NCBI RefSeq assembly: GCF_001435095.1
Contig: NZ_AZFC01000003.1
Span: forward strand, 62,001-126,000
Reading direction: 5' to 3'
Source of the DNA: Levilactobacillus spicheri DSM 15429
Lineage (GTDB): Bacteria; Bacillota; Bacilli; Lactobacillales; Lactobacillaceae
Length of the DNA: 64,000 bases
Within the stretch, counting starts at the first letter, position 1. The number at the start of each line of letters is the position of its first letter. A model generated the notes under the pieces. That model was not told the origin of the DNA. It searched no databases and saw only the letters and a program-made list of their open reading frames with translations. This document shows positions 19,671 through 27,232 of this stretch, piece after piece. A program made the translations under genes and the position numbers.

Positions 19671-19955
19671 ATGCTAGGATTCGTATTGGGGAAAGACGGA
19701 AACTTACACGCGTTCTTTGAGGCGTTCAAACACTACGGCGAGCAGTTAACGGACGGGGAGTACGCCTTGCTCCGAGAATTGGTCCACCTCACGCGGGAAC
19801 CGGGAAGCACGGTCAACATGGCCCAGAAGCTGGCCATCAGTTCTGATGAACTCGCAACTCAACTGACTAGTCTCAAAGCCTACGGTCTGATCGACTACTG
19901 GACCAAGCCGCAGTCGTCCGACGATGCGCGACTGCCGGCCTTGATTATTCGGTAA
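19671..19955 (+). CDS. Small winged-helix-like protein, unknown function
   Basis: 94-residue soluble protein. Residues about 20-85 look like a MarR-type winged helix: a helix with DGEYALLRELVHLT, then a helix-turn-helix with MAQKLAISSDELATQLTSLKAYGLI, then a short wing. No wing arginine cluster or ligand motif is obvious, so it could be a DNA-binding regulator or a derived protein. ATG 19671 is preferred over 19662, because AAGGGG at 19656-19661 then sits at 9-base spacing. A candidate cre site lies upstream and a structured repeat plus terminator downstream. Confidence 0.65.
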   Translation: MLGFVLGKDGNLHAFFEAFKHYGEQLTDGEYALLRELVHLTREPGSTVNMAQKLAISSDELATQLTSLKAYGLIDYWTKPQSSDDARLPALIIR

Positions 19956-19976
19956 TGAAAGAGTGGGACAAGAGAA

Positions 19977-20086
19977 GGTTAGCTGGCGAGCATTAACGGC
20001 GTCAGGCTGATAATTCCGACCTTTGACTGACGGTGTTAAGTGGAACCAGCTGCCTGTTGGCGCACGTTTCGACACCAGAAGTTCGG
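19977..20086 (+). repeat. Structured intergenic repeat, copy A
   Basis: About 110 bases that closely resemble 34726-34846. Shared blocks include GGTTAGCTGGCGA at the 5' end, TTAAG(T/C)GGAACCAGCTGCCT in the middle and CACACCAG/GACACCAG near the 3' end. Helices visible: AGCTGG (19981-19986) with CCAGCT (20046-20051), and CGTCAG (20000-20005) with CTGACG (20027-20032). A terminator follows directly. Function unknown. Confidence 0.75.
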
Positions 20087-20096
20087 AAAATAAAAC

Positions 20097-20127
20097 AGAG
20101 CTTGGGTCTTCACCCAAGCTCTATTTT
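20097..20127. terminator. Bidirectional terminator after repeat copy A
   Basis: 11-base perfect stem AGAGCTTGGGT/ACCCAAGCTCT, loop CTTC, with ATTTT to the right and AAAATAAAAC to the left. It serves the plus-strand unit and the convergent minus-strand gene at 20136-20399. Confidence 0.9.
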
Positions 20128-20135
20128 AATGGATA

Positions 20136-20399
20136 TTAATGGTAGCCCTTTTCCCAGCCACACAGCTTGTAACCGTGTTGCTTGGCCCACTTCAGGGTGA
20201 CCTTCTTGGTGCGGCGCGCGTGGTTCAGTCCACGGCAGCCCCGTGAATAGTGGTACTTCTTGCCGTGGTGCGGGGCGATGATGACCTTGCTGGCCTTGGC
20301 CTCCGCGTTGACCGCCGGTGCGGTCACGGGGGCCAGCATGCCCGTCAATGTGAGCGTGGTAGTCACGAGTAACGTAACTTTGCGTAGCGTGTGATTCAT
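20136..20399 (-). CDS. Small secreted protein with a Cys/His metal-site-like domain
   Basis: 87 residues. The N-terminus is a signal peptide (basic MNHTLRK, hydrophobic core, AVNA|EA-type cleavage near residue 32). The mature part carries KKYHYSRGC near residues 47-55 and a terminal HGYKLCGWE. That His/Cys spacing resembles the small zinc-binding modules fused to secreted nucleases and the Ada-like domain. No nuclease domain is present, so its role is unknown. The frame runs further upstream, but GGAGGAATT sits just ahead of the ATG at 20399. Confidence 0.75.
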   Translation of the reverse strand: MNHTLRKVTLLVTTTLTLTGMLAPVTAPAVNAEAKASKVIIAPHHGKKYHYSRGCRGLNHARRTKKVTLKWAKQHGYKLCGWEKGYH

Positions 20400-20536
20400 G
20401 AATAATTCCTCCAAAGAATGCGCAGCTTTTAGCGTCGTCAGGGTTTGGACGGCGGTTAGTTTGATCGGTAAAGGGTGCCCGGTCAGGTGGCCCATTTACC
20501 CCGTTATTTAGCGCTTTATATTTTTCTATCAGAATT

Positions 20537-20566
20537 ATCATAGCATAGCCTACCGCCCCGTGACAA
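20537..20566 (-). promoter_or_regulatory. Promoter of the small secreted protein gene
   Basis: On the minus strand TTGTCA (20566-20561) and TATGAT (20542-20537) are spaced by 18 bases, with a TGC extension before the -10. The 5' untranslated region would be about 130 bases. Confidence 0.6.
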
Positions 20567-20631
20567 AGGCTTTTTCGGCATTCTTTTGAGAGAAAATTGG
20601 GAAGGGTCGTTCAATCTGTCAACCGTTTCCG

Positions 20632-20640
20632 TGCTATAAT
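20632..20640 (+). promoter_or_regulatory. Promoter of the SMR gene, extended -10
   Basis: TGCTATAAT: a TGn extension directly before TATAAT at 20635-20640. The -35 region is poor. Confidence 0.6.
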
Positions 20641-20658
20641 GGTGGCAGATTATGTGAA

Positions 20659-20704
20659 GGAACCAGCCGGCATTCGGGGAATCCCCGAACAATGGGTGAG
20701 TTCC
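20659..20704 (+). other. Structured leader of the SMR exporter gene
   Basis: GGAAC (20659-20663) can pair with GTTCC (20700-20704), enclosing a strong hairpin TTCGGGG-AAT-CCCCGAA (20673-20689). The outer helix abuts the Shine-Dalgarno region GGCGGAGG. It may be a regulatory leader; I could not match it to a known guanidine riboswitch class. Confidence 0.45.
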
Positions 20705-20718
20705 GGCGGAGGCGGCTT

Positions 20719-21045
20719 ATGGGGTACGTTTATTTATCAGTGTCGATTATCACGGAGTTGGTGGGTACGACCATGCTGAAGGCGTCGAATGGGTTTACCC
20801 GGCTAGACCCAACAATGACCTCGCTGATCGCGTATACGATCTGTTTTTACTTTTTGTCGTTGACCTTGCGGACGGTGAACATGAGTGTCGCTTACGCGTT
20901 GTGGGGCGGCATCGGGATCGTGTTGACCACGGCGGTCGCGGTGCTTTTTATGCACGCGCCGCTCAATTTTGCGAGCGTTTGTGGGATCTTCTTGATTCTC
21001 GTGGGTAGCCTGGTCCTGAACCTGTACGGTGCGGGTGGTCATTAG
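20719..21045 (+). CDS. Small multidrug resistance (SMR) family exporter
   Basis: 108 residues with four hydrophobic helices (about 3-22, 30-50, 57-78, 84-104). The conserved membrane glutamate is present in the first helix (SIITELVGTTMLKAS, Glu about 12), and the family WGGIGIVLTT loop is in helix 3 (WSG-type in EmrE). SMR proteins exchange protons for cationic drugs or guanidinium; which substrate applies cannot be told here. The start at 20719 follows CGGAGGCGG; an upstream in-frame ATG adds a non-family basic stretch. Confidence 0.88.
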   Translation: MGYVYLSVSIITELVGTTMLKASNGFTRLDPTMTSLIAYTICFYFLSLTLRTVNMSVAYALWGGIGIVLTTAVAVLFMHAPLNFASVCGIFLILVGSLVLNLYGAGGH

Positions 21046-21092
21046 GCCTGACCACGCGCCTCAAAGCGTGGAAATAGAACACGGCTCATAAA

Positions 21093-21141
21093 AAAACAGG
21101 AAGGAAATTCTCAGTTTTAGCGAGAATTTCCTTCCTGTTTT
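21093..21141. terminator. Long bidirectional terminator
   Basis: Perfect 20-base stem from AAAACAGGAAGG to CCTTCCTGTTTT with loop AGTTTTAG(C). It separates the plus-strand SMR gene from the convergent minus-strand gene at 21177-21542. Confidence 0.95.
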
Positions 21142-21176
21142 GGGCTGCGAATGGATGGTGCCCGTTTTTTGATAGG

Positions 21177-21542
21177 TTAACCTTCCCGTTCGGCGTCTTC
21201 TTCGAGCTCGAGCCAGATGGTTAGGGGGGATGGGATGTAGTCGGGCCATTCCTCCATCTTCTTGGCACACCGGGCCAGAATATGGCTCTGTCCGTCGGCG
21301 GCCAGGTCTTCAAAGACGGTCTCGGCCATGGCGTTGTCCGAGAGGTCGGTCATGAGCGTGGTAAGGGAGTGCTTCCACTCCTCGACCAGATCCTGGTAGA
21401 TGACGATCCGGCGCGCCTGGAGAATCGTGTAATCGACCCCCTCCACGTGTAGTTGCTTGATGAGCCGATCGTATTCGTTAAACACGGCCGTTTGGGCACG
21501 TTGCCAGTCGGTCTCGGTGAAAGTTGTCTCTTCGTCTTTCAT
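21177..21542 (-). CDS. Conserved-looking hypothetical acidic protein
   Basis: 121-residue soluble, acidic, mostly helical protein, rich in Glu and Asp, ending LELEEDAEREG. No signal peptide, membrane segment or motif that I recognise. The frame is open further upstream, but the ATG at 21542 follows GCGGGGT and lies downstream of the -10 at 21628-21623. Function unknown. Confidence 0.7.
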   Translation of the reverse strand: MKDEETTFTETDWQRAQTAVFNEYDRLIKQLHVEGVDYTILQARRIVIYQDLVEEWKHSLTTLMTDLSDNAMAETVFEDLAADGQSHILARCAKKMEEWPDYIPSPLTIWLELEEDAEREG

Positions 21543-21622
21543 AATGCTTACCCCGCTTTGAGAGAAATGATGAACCCTGTGTCGGCTGAGCCGTGGCCCC
21601 GACACGAAACAGTACGAGCTTT

Positions 21623-21628
21623 AGTATA
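21623..21628 (-). promoter_or_regulatory. Extended -10 for the 21177-21542 gene
   Basis: On the minus strand the sequence reads ATGCTATACT: TGC then TATACT, about 80 bases before the start codon. Confidence 0.55.
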
Positions 21629-21681
21629 GCATGAATCGTGGCCGCCGACGCAGGATTCTTGGGGCGGGGCGGTCGGACACG

Positions 21682-21712
21682 AAAAAAGGCTGGGGTGCTC
21701 GTGCACTCAGCC
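21682..21712 (-). terminator. Terminator of mscL
   Basis: On the minus strand GGCTGAGTGC pairs with GCACCCCAGCC, followed by TTTTTT. It begins 7 bases after the mscL stop codon. Confidence 0.85.
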
Positions 21713-21718
21713 CGTGGG

Positions 21719-22099
21719 TTACTTCGACTGGTCTTGCTTTAACAGCGTGACGATTTCCTTCAGGTACTTCTCTTCATTAGAGGGCTCGTCTTCTGCCGGT
21801 TCTTCCGCTGGCTTGGGCAGCAGCCGGTTCAAAAACTTCACCAACAGGAAGACCACGAAGGCGATGATCAGGAAATTGATGACCGAATTGATGAACGCCC
21901 CGTAGCGGAAGTGGGCCTTACCGACCGTCAGAACCAGGTTGGAAAAGTCGATACTCCCCACGAAGATCCCCAGCAGTGGGTTGATCAGGTTGGTGACCAA
22001 CGAGTTCACGATGGCCGTAAAGGCCGCCCCGACGATGACCCCAACGGCCAGGTCCATAACATTGCCCCGTGCGATAAACTCCTTAAATTCTCTTAACAT
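21719..22099 (-). CDS. mscL: Large-conductance mechanosensitive channel MscL
   Basis: Homopentameric channel that opens under membrane tension and releases solutes during hypo-osmotic shock. 126 residues. Conserved N-terminal amphipathic helix [23 protein letters not shown] (first transmembrane helix about 15-45), periplasmic loop, second helix about 68-92, and a charged C-terminal bundle with [23 protein letters not shown] precedes the ATG at 22099. Monocistronic. Confidence 0.97.
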   Translation of the reverse strand: MLREFKEFIARGNVMDLAVGVIVGAAFTAIVNSLVTNLINPLLGIFVGSIDFSNLVLTVGKAHFRYGAFINSVINFLIIAFVVFLLVKFLNRLLPKPAEEPAEDEPSNEEKYLKEIVTLLKQDQSK

Positions 22100-22225
22100 C
22101 CCGGTACCTCCCTAACGTAGTTACCCCTAATTCTTAGGGTTTTCGGGGGAAAATGCAACCGAAACGCAAAAAAATAATTATTTTAATCTTGATTCCGGAA
22201 GCGGTCCCGAAATTAGCAACAAGTT

Positions 22226-22235
22226 ATGGTATAAT
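22226..22235 (+). promoter_or_regulatory. Upstream extended -10
   Basis: TATGGTATAAT with TATAAT at 22230-22235. A transcript from here would carry the hairpin at 22262-22290. It may be a second promoter for the gene at 22443 or may drive a separate small RNA. Confidence 0.5.
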
Positions 22236-22261
22236 TGTAAGTGGTTTCATAGTTACCAGGG

Positions 22262-22290
22262 GTTTCAACGGTCCTTTCACCGGTTGAAAC
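22262..22290 (+). other. Hairpin in the leader region of the 22443 gene
   Basis: GTTTCAAC-GG pairs with CC-G-GTTGAAAC around TCCTTTCA, ten pairs with one bulge. No T run follows, so it is not an ordinary terminator. Confidence 0.5.
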
Positions 22291-22318
22291 GGTCAACGCC
22301 CGTTGCTAAACGTTTTGC

Positions 22319-22347
22319 TTGCAATCAGGGTGAAAATCATCTATTAT
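22319..22347 (+). promoter_or_regulatory. Promoter of the 22443 gene
   Basis: TTGCAA (22319-22324) and TATTAT (22342-22347) with exact 17-base spacing. The 5' UTR of about 90 bases includes the hairpin ACGATT/AATCGT at 22377-22400. Confidence 0.6.
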
Positions 22348-22442
22348 GGTGACTTGATATATTCAGAAACGTTGAGACGATTGTTGTGCCAGGAAATCGT
22401 TGCGAACTGGGACAGTTGTCTGATAAATAGGAGGTGATTACC

Positions 22443-22760
22443 ATGCTGAGTCGAACCAAACAATTTTTACGGCAACATAACTACCGTTATGAAAAGTCGT
22501 ATATTCGCCCATTGATGGCGCCCGAGAGCGTCTACGTCTTTAAGTTCGGTCATGATTCGCTCAATAATCGGGTAATCATTCGTTATGGTCATACGTGGAC
22601 GGGCCGTCAGCGAATCAACGAGATTGATTTGCGACTGCACAAGCAAAAGCATCCCCGAGTTTTCCAGAATGAAGCGGACATGTTGGATTATCTTGAAACC
22701 CACTTGGCCCAACGGGAAAAACGCCACGATGATCACCCGACCGATGCTGAGAAAGCCTAA
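22443..22760 (+). CDS. Hypothetical protein upstream of prmA
   Basis: 105-residue soluble protein, basic and aromatic-rich in the first half (RTKQFLRQHNYRYEKSY), with probable beta strands around VYVFKFGHDS and VIIRYGHTW and an acidic/basic mixed C-terminus. I do not recognise the family. AGGAGGTGA at 22430-22437 places the start at the ATG 22443 rather than the GTG 22434. A terminator separates it from prmA, so it is probably its own unit with a long structured leader. Confidence 0.75.
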   Translation: MLSRTKQFLRQHNYRYEKSYIRPLMAPESVYVFKFGHDSLNNRVIIRYGHTWTGRQRINEIDLRLHKQKHPRVFQNEADMLDYLETHLAQREKRHDDHPTDAEKA

Positions 22761-22793
22761 GGCCGGTTGTTTCATGATTAAAGGGCTAATGGT

Positions 22794-22830
22794 GAGCCGG
22801 TGACAAGTTTCGTTGTCGCTGGCTCTTTTT
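22794..22830 (+). terminator. Terminator before prmA
   Basis: 13-base stem GAGCCGGTGACAA/TTGTCGCTGGCTC with two G-T pairs, loop GTTTCG, five T. It lies 27 bases before the prmA start. Confidence 0.88.
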
Positions 22831-22856
22831 CGTTTTATATAAGGAGGAAATCAACC

Positions 22857-23804
22857 ATGCAATGGACAGAAGTGAGCGTGATTACGACCAATGAGGCGGT
22901 CGAGGCCGTCAGCAACATCCTACAGGAGGCCGGGGCCAGCGGCGTCAAGATCGACGATGCCGCCGACTACCAACACCTGCAGGCCAGACCCGACGAGATC
23001 TTGGACCTGACGGACATTCCGCACCGGACGACCGGCGCCGAAGTCAGCGCCTACTATCCCGAGACGGTCTTCGTGCCGGAGATCCTGCCGACCATCAGGC
23101 AACGGGTCCAGGACCTAGCGAAGTTCGGGCTCGACCCAGCGCCCGCCGAGGTGACGACTCAGGCCGTGGCCGACGAGAGCTGGGCGACCGCCTGGCAGAA
23201 GTACTACCATCCGGTGCGCATCACCCGCTACCTGACGGTGACGCCTAGCTGGGAAGCCTATCAGCCGGTTCAGAAAAACGAGCACGTGATTCGCCTGGAC
23301 CCGGGAATGGCGTTCGGGACGGGGACGCACCCGACCACCCAGCTGTCCTTGACCGCCCTTGAAATGGTGGTGCGGGGCGGGGAAAGCATGTACGACGTGG
23401 GGACCGGTTCCGGGGTCCTGAGCATCGCCGCCAAGTACTTAGGCGTGGACCGCATCACGGCTTTTGACCTCGACGAGGTGGCCGTGCGCTCGGCCAAGAC
23501 CAACCTGGCCCTGAATCCCGTGGCGGCCGACGTGGTCGCCAAGCCCAATAACCTGTTGACTGGAATCCACGAACCGGTGGACCTGATCGTGGCCAACATT
23601 TTAGCGGAGATCATCCTGCCGTTGATTCCGCAGGCCTGGGAGAACCTGCCGGCGGGGGGCCACTTCCTCACGTCGGGGATCATTGCCGACAAGCTGGATG
23701 AGGTCGTCGCCGCCCAGCAAAAGCAGGGCTTCATCATCGACAACGTGTTGCAAATGAAGGACTGGCGGGGCGTCATCGCCCACAAGCCAACGGAGGACGA
23801 CTAA
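22857..23804 (+). CDS. prmA: Ribosomal protein L11 methyltransferase PrmA
   Basis: SAM-dependent methylation of ribosomal protein L11. 315 residues. N-terminal substrate-recognition domain (about 1-60) and a Rossmann methyltransferase with [18 protein letters not shown] (about 147-164), motif [14 protein letters not shown] (about 178-190), and the NILAEII catalytic loop (about 246-252, NxLA type). The start at 22857 follows AAGGAGG; the frame runs back into the upstream terminator. rsmE follows after 3 bases. Confidence 0.96.
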   Translation: MQWTEVSVITTNEAVEAVSNILQEAGASGVKIDDAADYQHLQARPDEILDLTDIPHRTTGAEVSAYYPETVFVPEILPTIRQRVQDLAKFGLDPAPAEVTTQAVADESWATAWQKYYHPVRITRYLTVTPSWEAYQPVQKNEHVIRLDPGMAFGTGTHPTTQLSLTALEMVVRGGESMYDVGTGSGVLSIAAKYLGVDRITAFDLDEVAVRSAKTNLALNPVAADVVAKPNNLLTGIHEPVDLIVANILAEIILPLIPQAWENLPAGGHFLTSGIIADKLDEVVAAQQKQGFIIDNVLQMKDWRGVIAHKPTEDD

Positions 23805-23807
23805 CCA

Positions 23808-24551
23808 ATGCAACGGTACTTTCTCGAAACACCGCAACAAACGGGGGACCACGTGACCCTTTCGGCGGCCACGACCCATCACTGGGTCACGGTCTTACGG
23901 GCCCAGGTGGGTGACGTGGCCGAGTTCGTGGACGCCACGGCGCACCTCTTTTACGGCGAGCTGCTGACGGCCGATGCGACCGCCGCGACCGTGGCCCTGA
24001 CGGCGGTGCCAACGCCCGCGGTCGAACTACCGGCCGCCGTGACCATCGCCTGTGGGTTGCCCAAGCAGGAGAAGGCCGAGTGGATCACCCAGAAGGCCAC
24101 CGAGCTGGGCGTGACCCACATCGTCTTCTTCGGGGCCGACTGGTCGGTGGCCAAGTGGCAGCCCAACAAGGTCGCCAAGAAGGTTGCCCGGTTGACCAAG
24201 GTGGCCCACGGCGCGGCCGAACAGTCGCACCGGTTGCGCCGGCCTACGGTGACCTACGCACCGACCTTAAAGGCCGTGCTGGCGACCCCGTACGCCCACC
24301 GCGTGATGGCTTACGAGGAATCCGCCAAGCAGGGGGAGCACAGCGCCCTCAAGGCAAGCCTGCAGGCGGTCGCACCGCAAGACAGCGTCCTGGCCATCTT
24401 TGGCCCCGAGGGCGGGATCAGCCCGGCTGAGGTCGCCACGGCACAAGCGGCCGGGGCAACGCTGGTCGGACTGGGTCCCCGCATTCTGCGAACCGAGACC
24501 GCGCCCCTGTACTTTTTGACGGCCGCCTCGGTCCTGTGGGAATTGCGGTAA
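23808..24551 (+). CDS. rsmE: 16S rRNA (uracil1498-N3)-methyltransferase RsmE
   Basis: SPOUT-class methyltransferase for U1498 of 16S rRNA. 247 residues. N-terminal PUA-like domain (about 1-70), then the knotted domain with LPKQEKAEWITQKATELGV (about 84-102), IFGPEGGISPAEV (about 200-212) and LGPRILRTETAPL (about 223-235). Directly follows prmA with a 3-base gap, so coupled with it. Confidence 0.96.
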   Translation: MQRYFLETPQQTGDHVTLSAATTHHWVTVLRAQVGDVAEFVDATAHLFYGELLTADATAATVALTAVPTPAVELPAAVTIACGLPKQEKAEWITQKATELGVTHIVFFGADWSVAKWQPNKVAKKVARLTKVAHGAAEQSHRLRRPTVTYAPTLKAVLATPYAHRVMAYEESAKQGEHSALKASLQAVAPQDSVLAIFGPEGGISPAEVATAQAAGATLVGLGPRILRTETAPLYFLTAASVLWELR

Positions 24552-24629
24552 TCCGGCTGATAGGATGAAATCGGCTGGAAAACATGCTAAAATGATTGCA
24601 ATTATTGAAGAGAGTTAGGTGGGGGTAGA

Positions 24630-24974
24630 ATGAATCTGTTCAAAAAAATAGGTTGGCCCTATTGGGTCGTGGGCATCGTGATGGGGGTCGTGGTGCCACT
24701 ACTGATGAAAGCGCTGGAACTTAGCGCCGTACTCCGGTTCGGCGGCCTGCTGATCCTGATCAACGGCGGCATCGCCATCGCCACGGGGCGGTTGATCGTG
24801 CAAAAGCATCAACCGCGCTGGTGGCTGCTGATCTGGCCGGTGTGGTTCTTGATCGGTGCGATGCTGGCTTGGCCGCAATACACGTGGGCCTTTGCCGTCG
24901 TTTATCTGTGCGTGGCGTACCTCACGGCGGGCCTCAGCACGCCAGAAACGGGTCAATCTGAAATTAAAAACTAA
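24630..24974 (+). CDS. Four-helix membrane protein of unknown function
   Basis: 114 residues with four hydrophobic segments (about 10-28, 35-52, 62-80, 84-103) and a short polar C-terminus. No transport or enzymatic motif is visible. A TAAAAT -10 (TGCTAAAATG, near 24587) and GGTGGGGGT precede the ATG. It stops 17 bases before the rel start, so the two may be co-transcribed. Confidence 0.75.
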   Translation: MNLFKKIGWPYWVVGIVMGVVVPLLMKALELSAVLRFGGLLILINGGIAIATGRLIVQKHQPRWWLLIWPVWFLIGAMLAWPQYTWAFAVVYLCVAYLTAGLSTPETGQSEIKN

Positions 24975-24991
24975 GGGTGGTGACGGCCGAT

Positions 24992-27220
24992 ATGACCAAA
25001 GAACGTGTCTGGACGGCTGAAGAAGTAATTGCCAGAGTAGGAAAATACATGAACGCGGAACACGTTGAGATGGTGGTCAAAGCCTGTCATTTTGCAACGG
25101 TTGCGCACAAGGACCAGTTCCGTCAATCCGGCCAACCCTACATTATGCACCCGATTCAGGTCGCCGGCATCTTGGCCGACCTGAACATGGACCCCGAGAC
25201 CGTCTCGGCCGGTTTTTTGCACGATATCGTGGAGGATACCGGGGTGACCCTGAGTGACGTCCGGGAACTCTTTGGAGACGACGTCGCGCTCATCGTGGAC
25301 GGCGTCACCAAGCTCGGGAAGATCAAGTACAAGTCGAACAGAGAGCAGCTGGCGGAGAACCACCGGAAGCTGCTGCTGGCCATGTCGAAGGATATCCGGG
25401 TCATGATCGTGAAGCTGGCCGACCGTCTGCACAACATGCGGACCCTGCAGCACCTGCGGCCGGATAAGCAACGGCGCATCGCCAACGAAACCTTGGAAAT
25501 CTACGCACCGTTGGCCGACCGGTTGGGGATCAGTACCATTAAGTGGGAGTTGGAAGACATCTCGTTACGGTACCTGAATCCGCAACAGTACTACCGGATC
25601 GTTCACCTGATGAACTCACGGCGGGACCAACGGGAACAGTACATCGCGGCGGCCATCAAGGACATTCAGACCTCGATCGCCGACCTGCACCTGCAGCCGG
25701 AGATCTACGGCCGGCCGAAGCACATCTACTCGGTCTACCGGAAGATGAAGGACCAACATAAGCAATTTAGCCAAATCTACGACCTCTTGGCCATCCGGGT
25801 CATCGTGGACACCATTAAGGACTGTTACGCCGTATTAGGCGCCATTCACTCCCGTTGGAAGCCGATGCCCGGGCGGTTCAAGGACTACATCGCGATGTCC
25901 AAGGCCAACATGTACCAGTCCCTGCACACCACGGTGATTGGTCCCGAGGGTAAGCCGCTGGAAGTCCAGATTCGGACCAAGGAAATGCACGCCGTGGCTG
26001 AATACGGGGTCGCGGCCCACTGGGCTTACAAGGAAGGGGTCAAGGACAAGGTTCAGGCCACCAATACGGGGGACAAACTGAACCTGTTTAAGCACATCAT
26101 CGAGTTGCAAGAAGATACCGATGACGCGGCGGACTTCATGGATAGCGTCAAGGGCGAACTCTTTGGCGACCACGTCTACGCGTTTACCCCCAAGGGCGAC
26201 GTGCTGGAGTTGCCGAAGGGCGCCGGCCCGCTGGACATGGCCTACGCCATTCATACGGAGGTCGGGCACCACACTACCGGGGCCACGATCAACGGTAAGA
26301 TCGTCCCGTTGAACTACGAAATCAAAAATGGGGACATCGTGGACATCCGTACGTCGAGCAGCTCGGCCGGGCCGAGCCGGGACTGGCTGAAGCTGGTCTC
26401 GACGCGGCGGGCCCGCAACAAGATCAAACAGTTCTTCCGGCAACGTGATCGGGAACAAAACATCGATCAGGGGGAAGAACAAATCGAGCGCATGATCCGG
26501 GACCTGGGATACGAACCGAGGGCCATCCTGACCAAGGAGAACTTGGACAAGGTCACGGCGAAGATGCACTACCAACAGACCGACGATTTGATGGCGGCCA
26601 TTGGGTTTGGCGATTTACAACCCCGCGGCGTGGTCAACCGGCTGACCGAGGACGTCCGGCAGGCGGCCGAGGATGAACGGCGCCGGCAGGAGGAAAAGGA
26701 ACTGCTGGAGGACCACCAGACCATCAAAAGTGACGGCGAGGCGGACAAGAAGGATCGCAAGAAGCAGCCCGATGGCGTGGTCATCGAGGGTGTCGATAAT
26801 TTGCTGATTCGGTTGAGTCACTGCTGTTCACCGGTTCCGGGGGACAATATCGTGGGGTACATCACCAAGGGCCGGGGCGTTTCCGTGCACCGGACCGATT
26901 GCCCCAACGTGCGTCACGCCGAGGAGAACGGTGAGCGGATCGTCTCCGTTCGCTGGGGTGACGAGCACGGGGATCGGACCAACTACAACGCCGACATCGA
27001 GGTCCAGGGATACAACCGCAACGGGTTGCTCAACGACGTGCTCCGGACGATCAACAACTCGACGAAGGACCTGACCTCGATCAACGGGAAGGTGGACCAC
27101 AACAAGATGGTCATTATCTCGGTCAGCTTGGGGATCCGCAACCGCTGGGAACTCCAACGGATCGTCGACAACATCAAGAATATTCCGGACGTTTACGTGG
27201 TTAAGCGCCCGTTCCATTAG
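24992..27220 (+). CDS. rel: Bifunctional (p)ppGpp synthetase/hydrolase Rel
   Basis: Long RelA/SpoT homologue that makes and degrades (p)ppGpp. 742 residues. HD hydrolase domain (about 25-180) with the intact HDIVEDTG motif (about 76-83). Synthetase domain (about 220-340) with YQSLHTTVIGPEG and EVQIRT. TGS domain (about 385-450), a Cys-containing region with CCSPVPGD (about 612), and a C-terminal ACT domain. ATG 24992 follows GGGTGGTG; a GTG at 24977 is in frame but has no site. dtd follows after 12 bases, the common rel-dtd pair. Confidence 0.97.
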   Translation: MTKERVWTAEEVIARVGKYMNAEHVEMVVKACHFATVAHKDQFRQSGQPYIMHPIQVAGILADLNMDPETVSAGFLHDIVEDTGVTLSDVRELFGDDVALIVDGVTKLGKIKYKSNREQLAENHRKLLLAMSKDIRVMIVKLADRLHNMRTLQHLRPDKQRRIANETLEIYAPLADRLGISTIKWELEDISLRYLNPQQYYRIVHLMNSRRDQREQYIAAAIKDIQTSIADLHLQPEIYGRPKHIYSVYRKMKDQHKQFSQIYDLLAIRVIVDTIKDCYAVLGAIHSRWKPMPGRFKDYIAMSKANMYQSLHTTVIGPEGKPLEVQIRTKEMHAVAEYGVAAHWAYKEGVKDKVQATNTGDKLNLFKHIIELQEDTDDAADFMDSVKGELFGDHVYAFTPKGDVLELPKGAGPLDMAYAIHTEVGHHTTGATINGKIVPLNYEIKNGDIVDIRTSSSSAGPSRDWLKLVSTRRARNKIKQFFRQRDREQNIDQGEEQIERMIRDLGYEPRAILTKENLDKVTAKMHYQQTDDLMAAIGFGDLQPRGVVNRLTEDVRQAAEDERRRQEEKELLEDHQTIKSDGEADKKDRKKQPDGVVIEGVDNLLIRLSHCCSPVPGDNIVGYITKGRGVSVHRTDCPNVRHAEENGERIVSVRWGDEHGDRTNYNADIEVQGYNRNGLLNDVLRTINNSTKDLTSINGKVDHNKMVIISVSLGIRNRWELQRIVDNIKNIPDVYVVKRPFH

Positions 27221-27232
27221 TAGGAGGATACG

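Noticed and set aside
20641-20718. Guanidine riboswitch in front of the SMR gene
   Set aside because: The conserved motifs of the known guanidine classes were not found; only a generic structured leader is supported.
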